A stretch of 64,000 nucleotides of DNA from an uncultured Tenacibaculum sp. (lineage in GTDB: Bacteria > Bacteroidota > Bacteroidia > Flavobacteriales > Flavobacteriaceae): assembly GCF_947499065.1 (NCBI RefSeq), contig NZ_CANMMT010000002.1, positions 619,313 through 683,312 on the forward strand, written 5' to 3'. Below, in pieces: positions 18,295-26,035 of the stretch. Under the pieces are notes generated by a model. The model was given only the letters and a program-made list of their open reading frames with translations, was not told the DNA's origin and did no database searches. Position numbers and translations under genes: made by a program. Positions within the stretch are counted from its first letter, which is position 1, and every line of letters begins with the position of its first letter.

Positions 18295-18852
18295 TTACTC
18301 TCTTATCACAATCACAGAACCATTATCAATTCTTAAGATTGTTGATGATTTTTGGGTTATTTTTTCTCTGTGCAAATCTACCACATAATCTACACTATTT
18401 AAAATAGCATTGCTTATTTCTGAAAATGATTTAGCTGTTGGTTCACCACTAATATTAGCAGAAGTTGATACAATTGGCTTCCCAAACTTTTTAATTAACT
18501 GCTTACAAAATTCATCATCTGGTATACGAATTGCAACAGTATTATCAGAAGCGATTGTATTCTTTGCTAACCCTTTAGGATTGTTATATATGATTGTAGT
18601 TGGTTTTTTATTTTCCTTTAAAATCTTTAAAGCATCATCAGGAATTTCATCAATATATTGCTGCAGCATTTCAATAGAGTCTACTAAAATGATTAAACTT
18701 TTTGATTCTTCTCTATTTTTAATTTCAAAAATTCGTTTTACTGATTCTGTATCTGTTGCATCACAACCTATTCCCCAAACAGTATCTGTAGGGTATAAAA
18801 TGATTCCGCTTTTTTTTAAAAAACTTTCTGTTCTGTTTATTTCTTCCAACAT
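18295..18852 (-). CDS. tsaC: L-threonylcarbamoyladenylate synthase (YrdC/Sua5 type)
   Basis: A 185-residue single YrdC domain. It makes threonylcarbamoyl-AMP from threonine, bicarbonate and ATP, the first step of t6A37 tRNA modification. Visible motifs are [17 protein letters not shown], the [13 protein letters not shown] substrate loop (family KxR/SxN-type K and R residues), and the late [17 protein letters not shown]. The C-terminal Sua5 domain is absent, so this is the short TsaC form. It sits upstream of cca with 4 bp between them, and divergent from the fucosyltransferase gene. Confidence 0.92.
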   Translation of the reverse strand: MLEEINRTESFLKKSGIILYPTDTVWGIGCDATDTESVKRIFEIKNREESKSLIILVDSIEMLQQYIDEIPDDALKILKENKKPTTIIYNNPKGLAKNTIASDNTVAIRIPDDEFCKQLIKKFGKPIVSTSANISGEPTAKSFSEISNAILNSVDYVVDLHREKITQKSSTILRIDNGSVIVIRE

Positions 18853-18893
18853 CTTTCTGTTATCTTTTGACTCTGTTTTTATAACAATTTAAG

Positions 18894-18901
18894 TACATTT
18901 G
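18894..18901 (+). promoter_or_regulatory. -7 element of the GT11-GT25 unit
   Basis: TACATTTG matches TAnnTTTG, 45 nt before the fucosyltransferase ATG. A TTTG upstream is too far (24 nt) to be an ideal -33 element. Confidence 0.45.
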
Positions 18902-18945
18902 TTCGAGAATACAAAATTACAATTCTCTTTACATAAAAACTAAAT

Positions 18946-19749
18946 ATGGTAATTATAAGAATAGTTGGTGGTCTTGGAAACCAAATGTTTCAATATGCAT
19001 ATGCAAAGGCCCTTCAACTCTCAGGCTATGATGTAAAAATTGATATTACAAAATTCAAAAAATATAAACTCCATGGAGGATATCAATTAGATAAATATAA
19101 AATTGATTTAGACTCTGCTAGTTCATTTGCTATCAACTTAGGAAAATTAGGCTTAAAAAAATCTTTAAAAGAAAAAAGTCTTCTTTTTAATCAAGATTTT
19201 AAATCGATAAAGGGAAATGAGTATGTTAAAGGATATTTTCAAACTGAAAAATATTTTTCAGAAATTAGAGATACTTTACTAGAACAATTCACTATTAATA
19301 TTGATTTAGCTACTTCTACCAAAGATTATAGTAAGCAAATAAAAGAGGCTAAAATTAGCTGTTCTTTACATATAAGAAGAGGTGATTATATTTCTGACCA
19401 AAAAGCTAATAGCGTTCATGGTACCTGTAGTTTAGAGTATTACAAAGAAGCTATTGAACTATTAAATAAAAAATATGGTGAGGTGAAATTCTTTATTTTC
19501 TCTGACGATATTGAATGGGTAAAAAGTAATTTACCTGTTGAAAATGCCGTATATGTAGATCATAAAACAATACCTCATGAAGACATTTATTTAATGAGTT
19601 TATGCAATCATAATATTACTGCTAATAGTACTTTTTCTTGGTGGGGAGCTTGGCTTAACAAAAACGAAAATAAAACAGTCATAGCTCCTAAACAGTGGTA
19701 TATAGACAAAGAAAATGAAATAGTACCTCAAAACTGGGTTAGAATATGA
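18946..19749 (+). CDS. GT11-family alpha-1,2-fucosyltransferase-like protein
   Basis: The 267 residues begin with the family signature IRIVGGLGNQMFQYAYAKAL and contain the GDP-fucose-binding HIRRGDYI (about 143-150). The conserved SLCNHNITANSTFSWWGAWL follows (about 220-240). GT11 enzymes transfer fucose from GDP-fucose in alpha-1,2 linkage, usually to lipopolysaccharide or capsule. No signal peptide is present, so it is a cytosolic or peripheral enzyme. The stop overlaps the GT25 start by 4 bp (ATGA). GDP-fucose synthesis genes are not in the window, and the sugar specificity is inferred from family. Confidence 0.88.
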   Translation: MVIIRIVGGLGNQMFQYAYAKALQLSGYDVKIDITKFKKYKLHGGYQLDKYKIDLDSASSFAINLGKLGLKKSLKEKSLLFNQDFKSIKGNEYVKGYFQTEKYFSEIRDTLLEQFTINIDLATSTKDYSKQIKEAKISCSLHIRRGDYISDQKANSVHGTCSLEYYKEAIELLNKKYGEVKFFIFSDDIEWVKSNLPVENAVYVDHKTIPHEDIYLMSLCNHNITANSTFSWWGAWLNKNENKTVIAPKQWYIDKENEIVPQNWVRI

Positions 19750-20489
19750 AATCATACAAAGTATACTATATAAATTTAGATAAGAGCGTTCAGAGAAGGG
19801 ACTTTATGGAAGATCAGTTTAAAAAACTGAATGTTCCATTAGAAAGAATGCCAGCTGTATACGGAAAAGAATTACCAAGTGATTTTTTAAGAAAGTCTAA
19901 AAAACAACATAACATACTTACACATTACCCTTATTTAAACGATGGGGAAATTGGTTTAACAATGACCTATTTCAAACTTTGGGAAATTATTCAAAATCAA
20001 GAAGAAGATTATGCGATTGTTTTAGAAGATGACGCATTACTTACGGATGATTTTTTTACTGATCTACCTAATATACTAAATGATATCACTACAGAAGATT
20101 TTGTTGATATTTCAGGAAGAAAAGGTTTTTATACCTTAAGTCAAACAGATTATACTACAAAGTTCTTAGTTCCACCATTGCAAACTACAGGGCAAATAAT
20201 AGGTAAAGAAGCCGCTAAAAAACTGTCTACTAATTTAGGAGTCTATTATTCTCCTATTGATGTTATTAAACAAGATGTTTTCAAACATAAGACACCTGTT
20301 CTAGTAACTCGAAAAGAGTATGTAAAAAGTAATGATTTTAATATTGGAGGTACAACAATACAGCAAAAAAAGATGCCTTTATATAAAAAAGTGATTAGAG
20401 AAGTTCTTAGACCTTTATGGCAACTTATAGCATTACTTACCTATAAAACATACAGATTTATTAGAAATTATAGTTTTTATAAAAAATAA
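19746..20489 (+). CDS. GT25-family lipooligosaccharide glycosyltransferase
   Basis: The 247-residue protein starts KVYYINLDKSVQRRDFMEDQ and carries VLEDDALLTDDFF (about 93-105), with the Asp/Glu metal site of GT25 enzymes such as LOS galactosyltransferases. The last 40 residues are basic (KKVIREVLRPLWQL and following), likely mediating contact with the inner membrane. The 4-bp overlap with the fucosyltransferase gene shows co-expression. Together they probably decorate the LPS/LOS outer core or O-unit. Donor sugar is unknown; galactose is common in the family. Confidence 0.85.
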   Translation: MKSYKVYYINLDKSVQRRDFMEDQFKKLNVPLERMPAVYGKELPSDFLRKSKKQHNILTHYPYLNDGEIGLTMTYFKLWEIIQNQEEDYAIVLEDDALLTDDFFTDLPNILNDITTEDFVDISGRKGFYTLSQTDYTTKFLVPPLQTTGQIIGKEAAKKLSTNLGVYYSPIDVIKQDVFKHKTPVLVTRKEYVKSNDFNIGGTTIQQKKMPLYKKVIREVLRPLWQLIALLTYKTYRFIRNYSFYKK

Positions 20490-20506
20490 ATCTAAAGCTT
20501 ATAAAA

Positions 20507-20540
20507 TAAAAAAACACCAAATTTCATTTGGTGTTTTTTT
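20507..20540. terminator. Bidirectional terminator between GT25 and dapD
   Basis: The stem AACACCAAAT / ATTTGGTGTT with a 3-nt loop is flanked by A- and T-runs. It serves both convergent genes. Confidence 0.88.
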
Positions 20541-20561
20541 ATACTAAATATATTGTTCGCT

Positions 20562-21377
20562 CTATACGGCTACATCATATTCTCTTAAAGCATCATTTAA
20601 AGAGGTCTTCTTATTGGTACTCTCTTTACGCTTTCCAATAATTAAAGCACAAGGAACTTGGTATTCACCAGCAGCAAATTTCTTAGTATAACTACCTGGA
20701 ATCACAACGGAACGAGCAGGTACTACCCCTTTCATTTCTACTGGTTCATCACCTGTTACATCTATAATTTTAGTACTCATAGTTAATACTACATTAGCAC
20801 CTAAAACAGCTTCCTTCTCTACTCTAACACCTTCAACAACAATACAACGAGACCCAATAAAGGCACCATCTTCAATAATTACAGGAGCAGCTTGTAAAGG
20901 CTCTAATACACCTCCAATACCAACACCTCCTGATAAATGAACATTTTTACCTATTTGAGCACATGAACCAACAGTAGCCCAAGTATCAACCATAGTTCCT
21001 TCATCTACATAAGCACCAATATTTACATAACTAGGCATTAAAATAGTTCCTGCCGAAATATAAGCTCCATGACGTGCTACAGCATTTGGTACAACACGAA
21101 TTCCTTTTGCTTCGTAATTTCTTTTTAATGGAATTTTATCGTGATATTCAAAAATACCAGCCTCTAAAGTTTCCATTTTTTGAATTGGGAAATATAACAC
21201 TACTGCCTTTTTTACCCATTCATTAACCTGCCAACCATTTTCAGTAGGCTCAGCAACTCGCAACTCACCAGCATCTAATAAATCAACTACTTTTCTAATT
21301 GCGTTAATCGTGTTTTCTTCTTTTAATAAATCACGATTATCCCATGCTTTTTCTATAATAGATTGTAATTCTGTCAT
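20562..21377 (-). CDS. dapD: 2,3,4,5-tetrahydropyridine-2,6-dicarboxylate N-succinyltransferase
   Basis: This cytoplasmic enzyme uses succinyl-CoA in the succinylase branch of lysine and diaminopimelate synthesis. The 271 residues have an N-terminal alpha domain, then the substrate region VPNAVARHGAYISAGTILMPSYVNIGAYVDEGTMVDTW with left-handed beta-helix hexapeptide repeats (about 95-215). The C-terminal segment VVIPGSYTKKF follows. These match DapD closely. The product feeds peptidoglycan. It stands alone, with its own minus-strand promoter and divergent from ruvX. Confidence 0.95.
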   Translation of the reverse strand: MTELQSIIEKAWDNRDLLKEENTINAIRKVVDLLDAGELRVAEPTENGWQVNEWVKKAVVLYFPIQKMETLEAGIFEYHDKIPLKRNYEAKGIRVVPNAVARHGAYISAGTILMPSYVNIGAYVDEGTMVDTWATVGSCAQIGKNVHLSGGVGIGGVLEPLQAAPVIIEDGAFIGSRCIVVEGVRVEKEAVLGANVVLTMSTKIIDVTGDEPVEMKGVVPARSVVIPGSYTKKFAAGEYQVPCALIIGKRKESTNKKTSLNDALREYDVAV

Positions 21378-21392
21378 TTTTAAAATTTTCTA

Positions 21393-21400
21393 CAAATATA
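21393..21400 (-). promoter_or_regulatory. -7 element of dapD
   Basis: The minus strand reads TATATTTG, a TAnnTTTG match, 15 nt before the dapD ATG. Confidence 0.45.
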
Positions 21401-21450
21401 AAATCTCCGTTTCAATGTAACGCGAATATACATTTTTTAAACAGATGTTT

Positions 21451-21477
21451 ACGCATTGTTTAAAATGCGTATTTTTG
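21451..21477 (+). promoter_or_regulatory. Inverted repeat overlapping the ruvX -7 element
   Basis: The arms ACGCAT (21451-21456) and ATGCGT (21465-21470) are separated by 8 nt. The last base of the second arm is the first base of TATTTTTG (21470-21477), a TAnnTTTG match 16 nt before the TTG start of ruvX. A protein bound to the repeat would block the promoter. Confidence 0.35.
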
Positions 21478-21493
21478 CCAAAAACAAATATAT

Positions 21494-21904
21494 TTGGGAC
21501 GAATTTTAGCCATAGATTTCGGTAAAAAAAGAACAGGAATTGCTGTTACCGATGAACTACAAATTATCGCTTCTGGTTTAACCACTGTTAACACCAATGA
21601 ATTAATTACTTTCTTAATTGACTATACTAAAAAAGAAAATGTAGAATTGTTTGTTATTGGTAAGCCTAAGCAGATGAATAATACAGATAGTCAAAGTGAA
21701 GAATTAATTCTTCCTTTCTTGGAAAAACTAAAAAAATCAATCCCAACAATCCCTTTAAAAAGAGTTGATGAGCGTTTTACTTCTAAAATGGCTTTTCAAA
21801 CTATGATTGATAGCGGTTTAAAAAAGAAACAACGTCAAAATAAGGCCTTAGTAGACGAAATAAGTGCTACAATCATTTTACAATCGTATTTATACAACAA
21901 ATAG
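21494..21904 (+). CDS. ruvX: RuvX/YqgF-family Holliday junction resolvase-like RNase
   Basis: A 136-residue RNase H-fold protein. Motifs are RILAIDFGKKRTGIAVTD at the N-terminus with the first catalytic Asp, VIGKPKQMNNT in the middle, and the late DERFTSKMA plus DEISATIILQSYL with the remaining acidic residue. The family processes pre-16S rRNA 5' ends in E. coli and has been proposed as a Holliday junction resolvase. The start is TTG, chosen because translation of the conserved MGRILAIDFG begins there and no ATG lies upstream in frame after the promoter. A def gene follows. Confidence 0.9.
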   Translation: MGRILAIDFGKKRTGIAVTDELQIIASGLTTVNTNELITFLIDYTKKENVELFVIGKPKQMNNTDSQSEELILPFLEKLKKSIPTIPLKRVDERFTSKMAFQTMIDSGLKKKQRQNKALVDEISATIILQSYLYNK

Positions 21905-21927
21905 TTTTCTACCCAAACCATTCTTTG

Positions 21928-21935
21928 TATTTTTG
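21928..21935 (+). promoter_or_regulatory. -7 element of def
   Basis: TATTTTTG matches TAnnTTTG, 23 nt before the def ATG and just after the ruvX stop, so def probably has its own promoter. Confidence 0.45.
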
Positions 21936-21958
21936 CACTCTTAAAAATTAAAAAATAC

Positions 21959-22546
21959 ATGATTTTACCCATTGTTGCTTACGGAGATCCCGTATTACGT
22001 AAAGTAGGAAAAGAAATCGATAAAGATTATCCTCAATTAGAAAAATTGATTTCTGATATGAGAGAAACTATGTATAATGCACAAGGTGTAGGTCTTGCTG
22101 CTCCTCAAATAGGAAAAGCAATTCGTCTTTTTTTAATCGATGCATCTCCTTTTGCGGAAGATGAGGAATTAGAAGAAGAAGATAGAAATGTATTAAAAGA
22201 CTTTAATCGTGTTTTTATTAATGCTAAAATCATCAAAGAAGAAGGTGATGAATGGGCATTTAATGAAGGTTGTTTAAGTATTCCTGATGTTAGAGAAGAT
22301 GTTTTTCGTCAAGAAACCATTACTATTGAATATCAAGATGAAAACTTTGAAAAGCATACTGAAACTTTAAGTGGTTTAGCTGCACGTGTTTTTCAACATG
22401 AATACGATCATATTGAAGGAGTTTTATTTACCGATAAACTTTCTTCATTGAAAAAACGATTAATTAAAAAGAAATTAGAAAATATATCAAAAGGAAAGAT
22501 TAACGCTGGATATAGAATGCGTTTTCCTAATGCGAAAAGAAGATAG
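21959..22546 (+). CDS. def: Peptide deformylase
   Basis: This cytoplasmic metalloenzyme removes formyl groups from the N-terminal methionine of new proteins. All three motifs are present in the 195 residues: GVGLAAPQIG (about 44-53), EGCLSIP with the metal Cys (about 102-108) and HEYDHIEGVLF with both metal His residues (about 142-152). The middle insertion between motifs 1 and 2 is acidic (EDEELEEEDRN), common in Bacteroidota deformylases. It heads a run with DUF5606 and mazG at 26-bp and 3-bp spacings. Confidence 0.96.
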   Translation: MILPIVAYGDPVLRKVGKEIDKDYPQLEKLISDMRETMYNAQGVGLAAPQIGKAIRLFLIDASPFAEDEELEEEDRNVLKDFNRVFINAKIIKEEGDEWAFNEGCLSIPDVREDVFRQETITIEYQDENFEKHTETLSGLAARVFQHEYDHIEGVLFTDKLSSLKKRLIKKKLENISKGKINAGYRMRFPNAKRR

Positions 22547-22572
22547 TCTTATAAGACTTAAAATATTTTAAT

Positions 22573-22995
22573 ATGGAATTTAACAAAATTATTGCCGTTA
22601 CTGGTAAACCAGGATTATTTGAAATTTTATCACAAACTAAAACAGGAGTTATCGTAAAATCTATCGTTGATGGTAAGCGTTTTCCTATTACAGCTACACA
22701 TAATGTAAGCTTATTAGAGAATATTGCTATTTACACATACGAAGAGGAAGTTCCTTTAGCTAAAATTTTCAAGAATATTGCTGATAAAGAAGATAACAAA
22801 GAAGCTATTTCTCATAAAGAAAGCGCTGCTAAGTTAACAGCTTACTTTTCTGAAATTTTACCTGATTTTGATGAGGAACGTGTATATGCTTCTAACATTA
22901 AAAAAGTAATTCAATGGTACAACACTTTAGCTAAAGCTAACTTTGACTTTAGTACTTTAGCTATTGAGGCTGTAACTACAGAGGAAGAAGAATAA
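22573..22995 (+). CDS. DUF5606 protein
   Basis: A 140-residue soluble protein. The N-terminal half (NKIIAVTGKPGLFEILSQT, then VKSIVDGKRFPI) is the DUF5606 domain, a small beta-rich fold found almost only in Bacteroidota. The C-terminal half is helical and ends in a short acidic tail. Function is unknown. The placement between def and mazG with tight spacing recurs in flavobacterial genomes as far as I recall, which hints at a housekeeping role, perhaps nucleic acid binding, but nothing in the sequence proves it. Confidence 0.8.
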   Translation: MEFNKIIAVTGKPGLFEILSQTKTGVIVKSIVDGKRFPITATHNVSLLENIAIYTYEEEVPLAKIFKNIADKEDNKEAISHKESAAKLTAYFSEILPDFDEERVYASNIKKVIQWYNTLAKANFDFSTLAIEAVTTEEEE

Positions 22996-22998
22996 ATC

Positions 22999-23778
22999 AT
23001 GAATAATCGTAAGGCTCAATTAGACGCATTCAATCGTTTGTTAGATATTATGGATGATCTTCGAGAGAAGTGTCCATGGGATAAAAAACAAACCTTAGAA
23101 AGTTTACGTCACTTAACAATTGAAGAAACTTACGAATTGGCTGATGCCATTTTAGACAATGATTTAAACGAAATAAAAAAAGAATTAGGCGATGTGCTTC
23201 TGCACATCGTCTTTTATGCTAAAATAGGAAGCGAAAAACAAGCTTTCGACATCGCTGATGTTGCCAACTCTATCTCTGATAAATTAATTAGTCGTCACCC
23301 TCATATATATGGTGATACTAAAGTTGAAAACGAAGAAGATGTAAAAAAGAACTGGGAAGCATTAAAACTTAAAGAAGGTAAAAACTCCGTTTTAGAAGGT
23401 GTCCCTAAAAGTTTACCTGCTGTTGTAAAAGCCAACAGAATTCAAGAAAAAGTTGCTGGGGTAGGTTTCGATTGGGAAGAACCACATCAAGTATGGGAAA
23501 AAGTTCAAGAGGAAATTTCTGAGCTTAACGATGAAATTAAAAATGGTAACCAAGAGAACATAGAAAAAGAGTTTGGAGATGTACTCTTCTCTATGATTAA
23601 CTACGCAAGATTTATTAATGTAAACCCTGAAAACGCTTTAGAAAAAACAAATAAGAAGTTTATCAATCGTTTTCAATATTTAGAAAAAGCAGCAAAAAAA
23701 GAAGGAAAGAAAATTTCCGAAATGACTTTAGCTGAAATGGATGTTTTTTGGAATGCTTCAAAAAAACATTTCAAATAA
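22999..23778 (+). CDS. mazG: Nucleoside triphosphate pyrophosphohydrolase MazG
   Basis: The 259 residues contain two MazG domains. The first has CPWDKKQTLESLRHLTIEETYELADAI and KKELGDVLLHIVFYAKI (ExxE...ExxD Mg site, about 18-75). The second has KVQEEISELNDEI and EKEFGDVLFSMINYARF (about 165-205). The enzyme hydrolyses NTPs to NMPs and pyrophosphate, clearing damaged nucleotides and lowering ppGpp in E. coli. No toxin-antitoxin partner is adjacent. It follows DUF5606 by 3 bp and is likely the last gene of the def operon. Confidence 0.94.
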   Translation: MNNRKAQLDAFNRLLDIMDDLREKCPWDKKQTLESLRHLTIEETYELADAILDNDLNEIKKELGDVLLHIVFYAKIGSEKQAFDIADVANSISDKLISRHPHIYGDTKVENEEDVKKNWEALKLKEGKNSVLEGVPKSLPAVVKANRIQEKVAGVGFDWEEPHQVWEKVQEEISELNDEIKNGNQENIEKEFGDVLFSMINYARFINVNPENALEKTNKKFINRFQYLEKAAKKEGKKISEMTLAEMDVFWNASKKHFK

Positions 23779-23913
23779 CACTTTAAAACTCTCGAATATT
23801 TTATTGTAAGAATTTCGTAGGAAAATCACCTTTTTTGAACAAGGGTTGTAAATCCAATTATTATATTTAGTATATTTATTATCAAGCGATTACAAAAACT
23901 TAATATAATAATT

Positions 23914-24744
23914 ATGAGAAAAATGCCCCCCGGCCTTCTATCATTAATTGCCGCTATGGTATTAATGGTAAGTTGTAACGAAAACGAGTTACAAAACGTA
24001 CAAGAAACACAGACCATTTCAGAAGAAGTACTTCAAAAATTAAAAGACTTTAACATCAATACTCACGATGTTCAACTAGTTAAACGACATTTACCAGATG
24101 GAACAACAGTAGACAGTTACCTTGTTGAAGGAGATATTCATTTGAGTTACGAACAAATTATGAAATTTGATAAAATAACTAACCTTTTAGGTAGGAATTA
24201 TCGCACCAATAATTTAGTAACACCTGGTACTACCATTGATATAATGGGATATACGGCTAATAACAGCTTAGGATTATCTAGTAGTGAACAAACCGCACTA
24301 ACTATGGCTGTTCAAAACTATAATGAACTCAATTTAAGTATTACTTTCAATTTAACCTTTGGAACAAATTTCAGTAACAAAGACATGGTCGTATATGTAG
24401 ATCCTTTTGTTAGTGGTTCTGGTGGTTCTGCAGGATTTCCTTCAAATGGCAATCCAAATAAATGGATAGAAATACATGGATTATCAAATTTAAATTTAGA
24501 CATTATAGAACATGTTATTACTCATGAAATAGGACATTCTATCGGGTTTAGACATACAGATTGGCAAACAAGACAAAGTTGTGGACAAAACATCAATGAA
24601 GGCGATGGTGGCGTAGGTGCTATCCCTATACCAGGAACAACCCCAGGTTATGATCCAACTTCTTTAATGTTAGCCTGCTTTAATTCTGGTGTAACAGGAG
24701 AATTTAACAGTAATGATATTATAGCATTAAACTACTTGTATTAG
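23914..24744 (+). CDS. Metzincin-type zinc metalloprotease lipoprotein (HEIGH family)
   Basis: A 276-residue exported protein with a lipobox (LMVSC, Cys about 21). A propeptide-like segment comes first, then a catalytic domain with His204-Glu-x2-His-x2-Gly-x2-His (HEIGHSIGFRH), the metzincin zinc motif. The family resembles the M57 dual-action HEIGH peptidases of Bacteroidota. A Met-turn candidate, SLMLACF, lies about 40 residues later. The protein should be anchored in the outer membrane. A run of six C residues (23926-23931), very unusual in this AT-rich DNA, follows an in-frame second ATG at 23923. Targets are unknown. Confidence 0.85.
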   Translation: MRKMPPGLLSLIAAMVLMVSCNENELQNVQETQTISEEVLQKLKDFNINTHDVQLVKRHLPDGTTVDSYLVEGDIHLSYEQIMKFDKITNLLGRNYRTNNLVTPGTTIDIMGYTANNSLGLSSSEQTALTMAVQNYNELNLSITFNLTFGTNFSNKDMVVYVDPFVSGSGGSAGFPSNGNPNKWIEIHGLSNLNLDIIEHVITHEIGHSIGFRHTDWQTRQSCGQNINEGDGGVGAIPIPGTTPGYDPTSLMLACFNSGVTGEFNSNDIIALNYLY

Positions 24745-24764
24745 TTTAAATTCATAACATCAAA

Positions 24765-24804
24765 CAATAAAAGCTTTCAAATATTTGAAAGCTTTTATTG
24801 TTTT
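24765..24804 (+). terminator. 36-bp perfect palindrome, probable terminator
   Basis: Bases 24765-24800 form a perfect palindrome without spacer (18-bp arms centred on AAATATTT), followed by TTTT. It lies 21 bp after the protease gene and 36 bp before the SDR gene. Confidence 0.75.
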
Positions 24805-24836
24805 GAATTGGTATTATAATCCTGTATTTTTACTTT

Positions 24837-25562
24837 ATGGATATAATTATTATTACGGGAGGAAGTAAAGGCATTGGTAAAGCCTTAGTTGAGAAATACG
24901 CTTCTAAAAACTATAAAGTATATACACTTTCTAGAAGTATAAATAACTTAAAAAATTGCACTGAAATCTCTGTTGATTTATCAAATAATAAGGCCGCACA
25001 AGAGGCTTTTTCAACATTATTAGAAGAATTAAAGAATATCAATATTACATCTATTACACTTATTAATAATGCAGGAAGATTAGGTGTGATTTCAAATTTA
25101 GAAAATATTGCTGTAGATGATATTTCTAAAAGCATTCAACTAAACACCACTACTCCACTCATTTTGTCAAGTTTATTTATTAAAAATCTTGAAAACTTAA
25201 ATTGCAAAAAACAAATTATTAACATTTCATCTGGAGCAGCTATGAAACCTTATGAAGGCTGGAGTGTATACTGTACATCAAAAGCAGCAATTGATATGAT
25301 GACAAAAGCAATTGCTGCTGAACAAAATGAGTTAGAAAATGGAGTAAAATGCGTTGCTATATATCCTGGTGTAGTTGACACCAATATGCAAACTACTATT
25401 AGAAGCACCGATAAAAAAGACTTTAAAAACCTACAGCGTTTTATTGATTTAAAAGAAAATAACGAGCTTTATACTCCAGAATATGTTGCCGAGTCTATTT
25501 ATTCTATAGACACCTTAAATAAGCTTAAAAATGGTGATATTATAGATATTAGGAATTTTTAA
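24837..25562 (+). CDS. SDR-family NAD(P)-dependent oxidoreductase
   Basis: The 241 residues show a classical short-chain dehydrogenase. The Rossmann motif TGGSKGIGKAL (about 7-17) is followed by NNAG (about 80), the catalytic Ser in INISSGAA (about 137), and YCTSK (Tyr and Lys about 150-154). The C-terminal part resembles sepiapterin reductase/benzil reductase-like SDRs (VAIYPGVVDTNMQ), but the substrate is not deducible. No membrane segment. It overlaps the next gene by one base, so the two are coupled. Confidence 0.88.
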   Translation: MDIIIITGGSKGIGKALVEKYASKNYKVYTLSRSINNLKNCTEISVDLSNNKAAQEAFSTLLEELKNINITSITLINNAGRLGVISNLENIAVDDISKSIQLNTTTPLILSSLFIKNLENLNCKKQIINISSGAAMKPYEGWSVYCTSKAAIDMMTKAIAAEQNELENGVKCVAIYPGVVDTNMQTTIRSTDKKDFKNLQRFIDLKENNELYTPEYVAESIYSIDTLNKLKNGDIIDIRNF

Positions 25563-25987
25563 TGATGAATATTTTTTTTTATAAAAAGCTATTCATTAAA
25601 TCTATCAAAGTTTTCATCGTTTTATTTAGCTTGATACTATGTTTCTTTTTTATTTCAAATAGCTACGTATTCCCATGGGAAAAGCAAAACATCATTGAAA
25701 CAACACTTGAATGGGGTGGTTTAAATAAATTACCTAATGAAATTAAAAATCTAACAATAGAAAAAAGAGGAAATCCATTTACTCGTCAATTTATAATTGA
25801 GTTTGAAGTTAATAATCCTAATGTAATAGATTTATGGATAAAACAATCTAAAAGACTTAAGGATAATTTTCCTAAGGTAAAAAGTAATATAAAAATCTAT
25901 GAAGTTTATCCAGGAGAGCAAAAATCTTCTGGTGGTACTGTAGAAATTCAAGGAAAGAAAGTCAGAATTAACATGAGTTGGAGCTAA
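25562..25987 (+). CDS. Uncharacterised membrane-anchored protein
   Basis: I do not recognise this 141-residue protein. It has one N-terminal hydrophobic segment (about 14-34), so it is an anchored or secreted protein. A polar domain of about 105 residues follows, with a charged alpha/beta pattern and a conserved-looking C-terminal strand pair (GGTVEIQGKKVRINMSW). There is no lipobox. The stop of the SDR gene overlaps its start (TAATG), and the AraC-type regulator gene begins 48 bp later. The start could be either of two adjacent ATG codons. Confidence 0.6.
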   Translation: MMNIFFYKKLFIKSIKVFIVLFSLILCFFFISNSYVFPWEKQNIIETTLEWGGLNKLPNEIKNLTIEKRGNPFTRQFIIEFEVNNPNVIDLWIKQSKRLKDNFPKVKSNIKIYEVYPGEQKSSGGTVEIQGKKVRINMSWS

Positions 25988-26035
25988 CACCTTCCCTTTT
26001 TATTTTTTAAAGGCTACAATTATTAAAATTGCAAT

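Noticed and set aside
22999..23778. MazG as part of a toxin-antitoxin or defence system
   Set aside because: It is the normal two-domain housekeeping MazG in a def operon with no toxin gene next to it.
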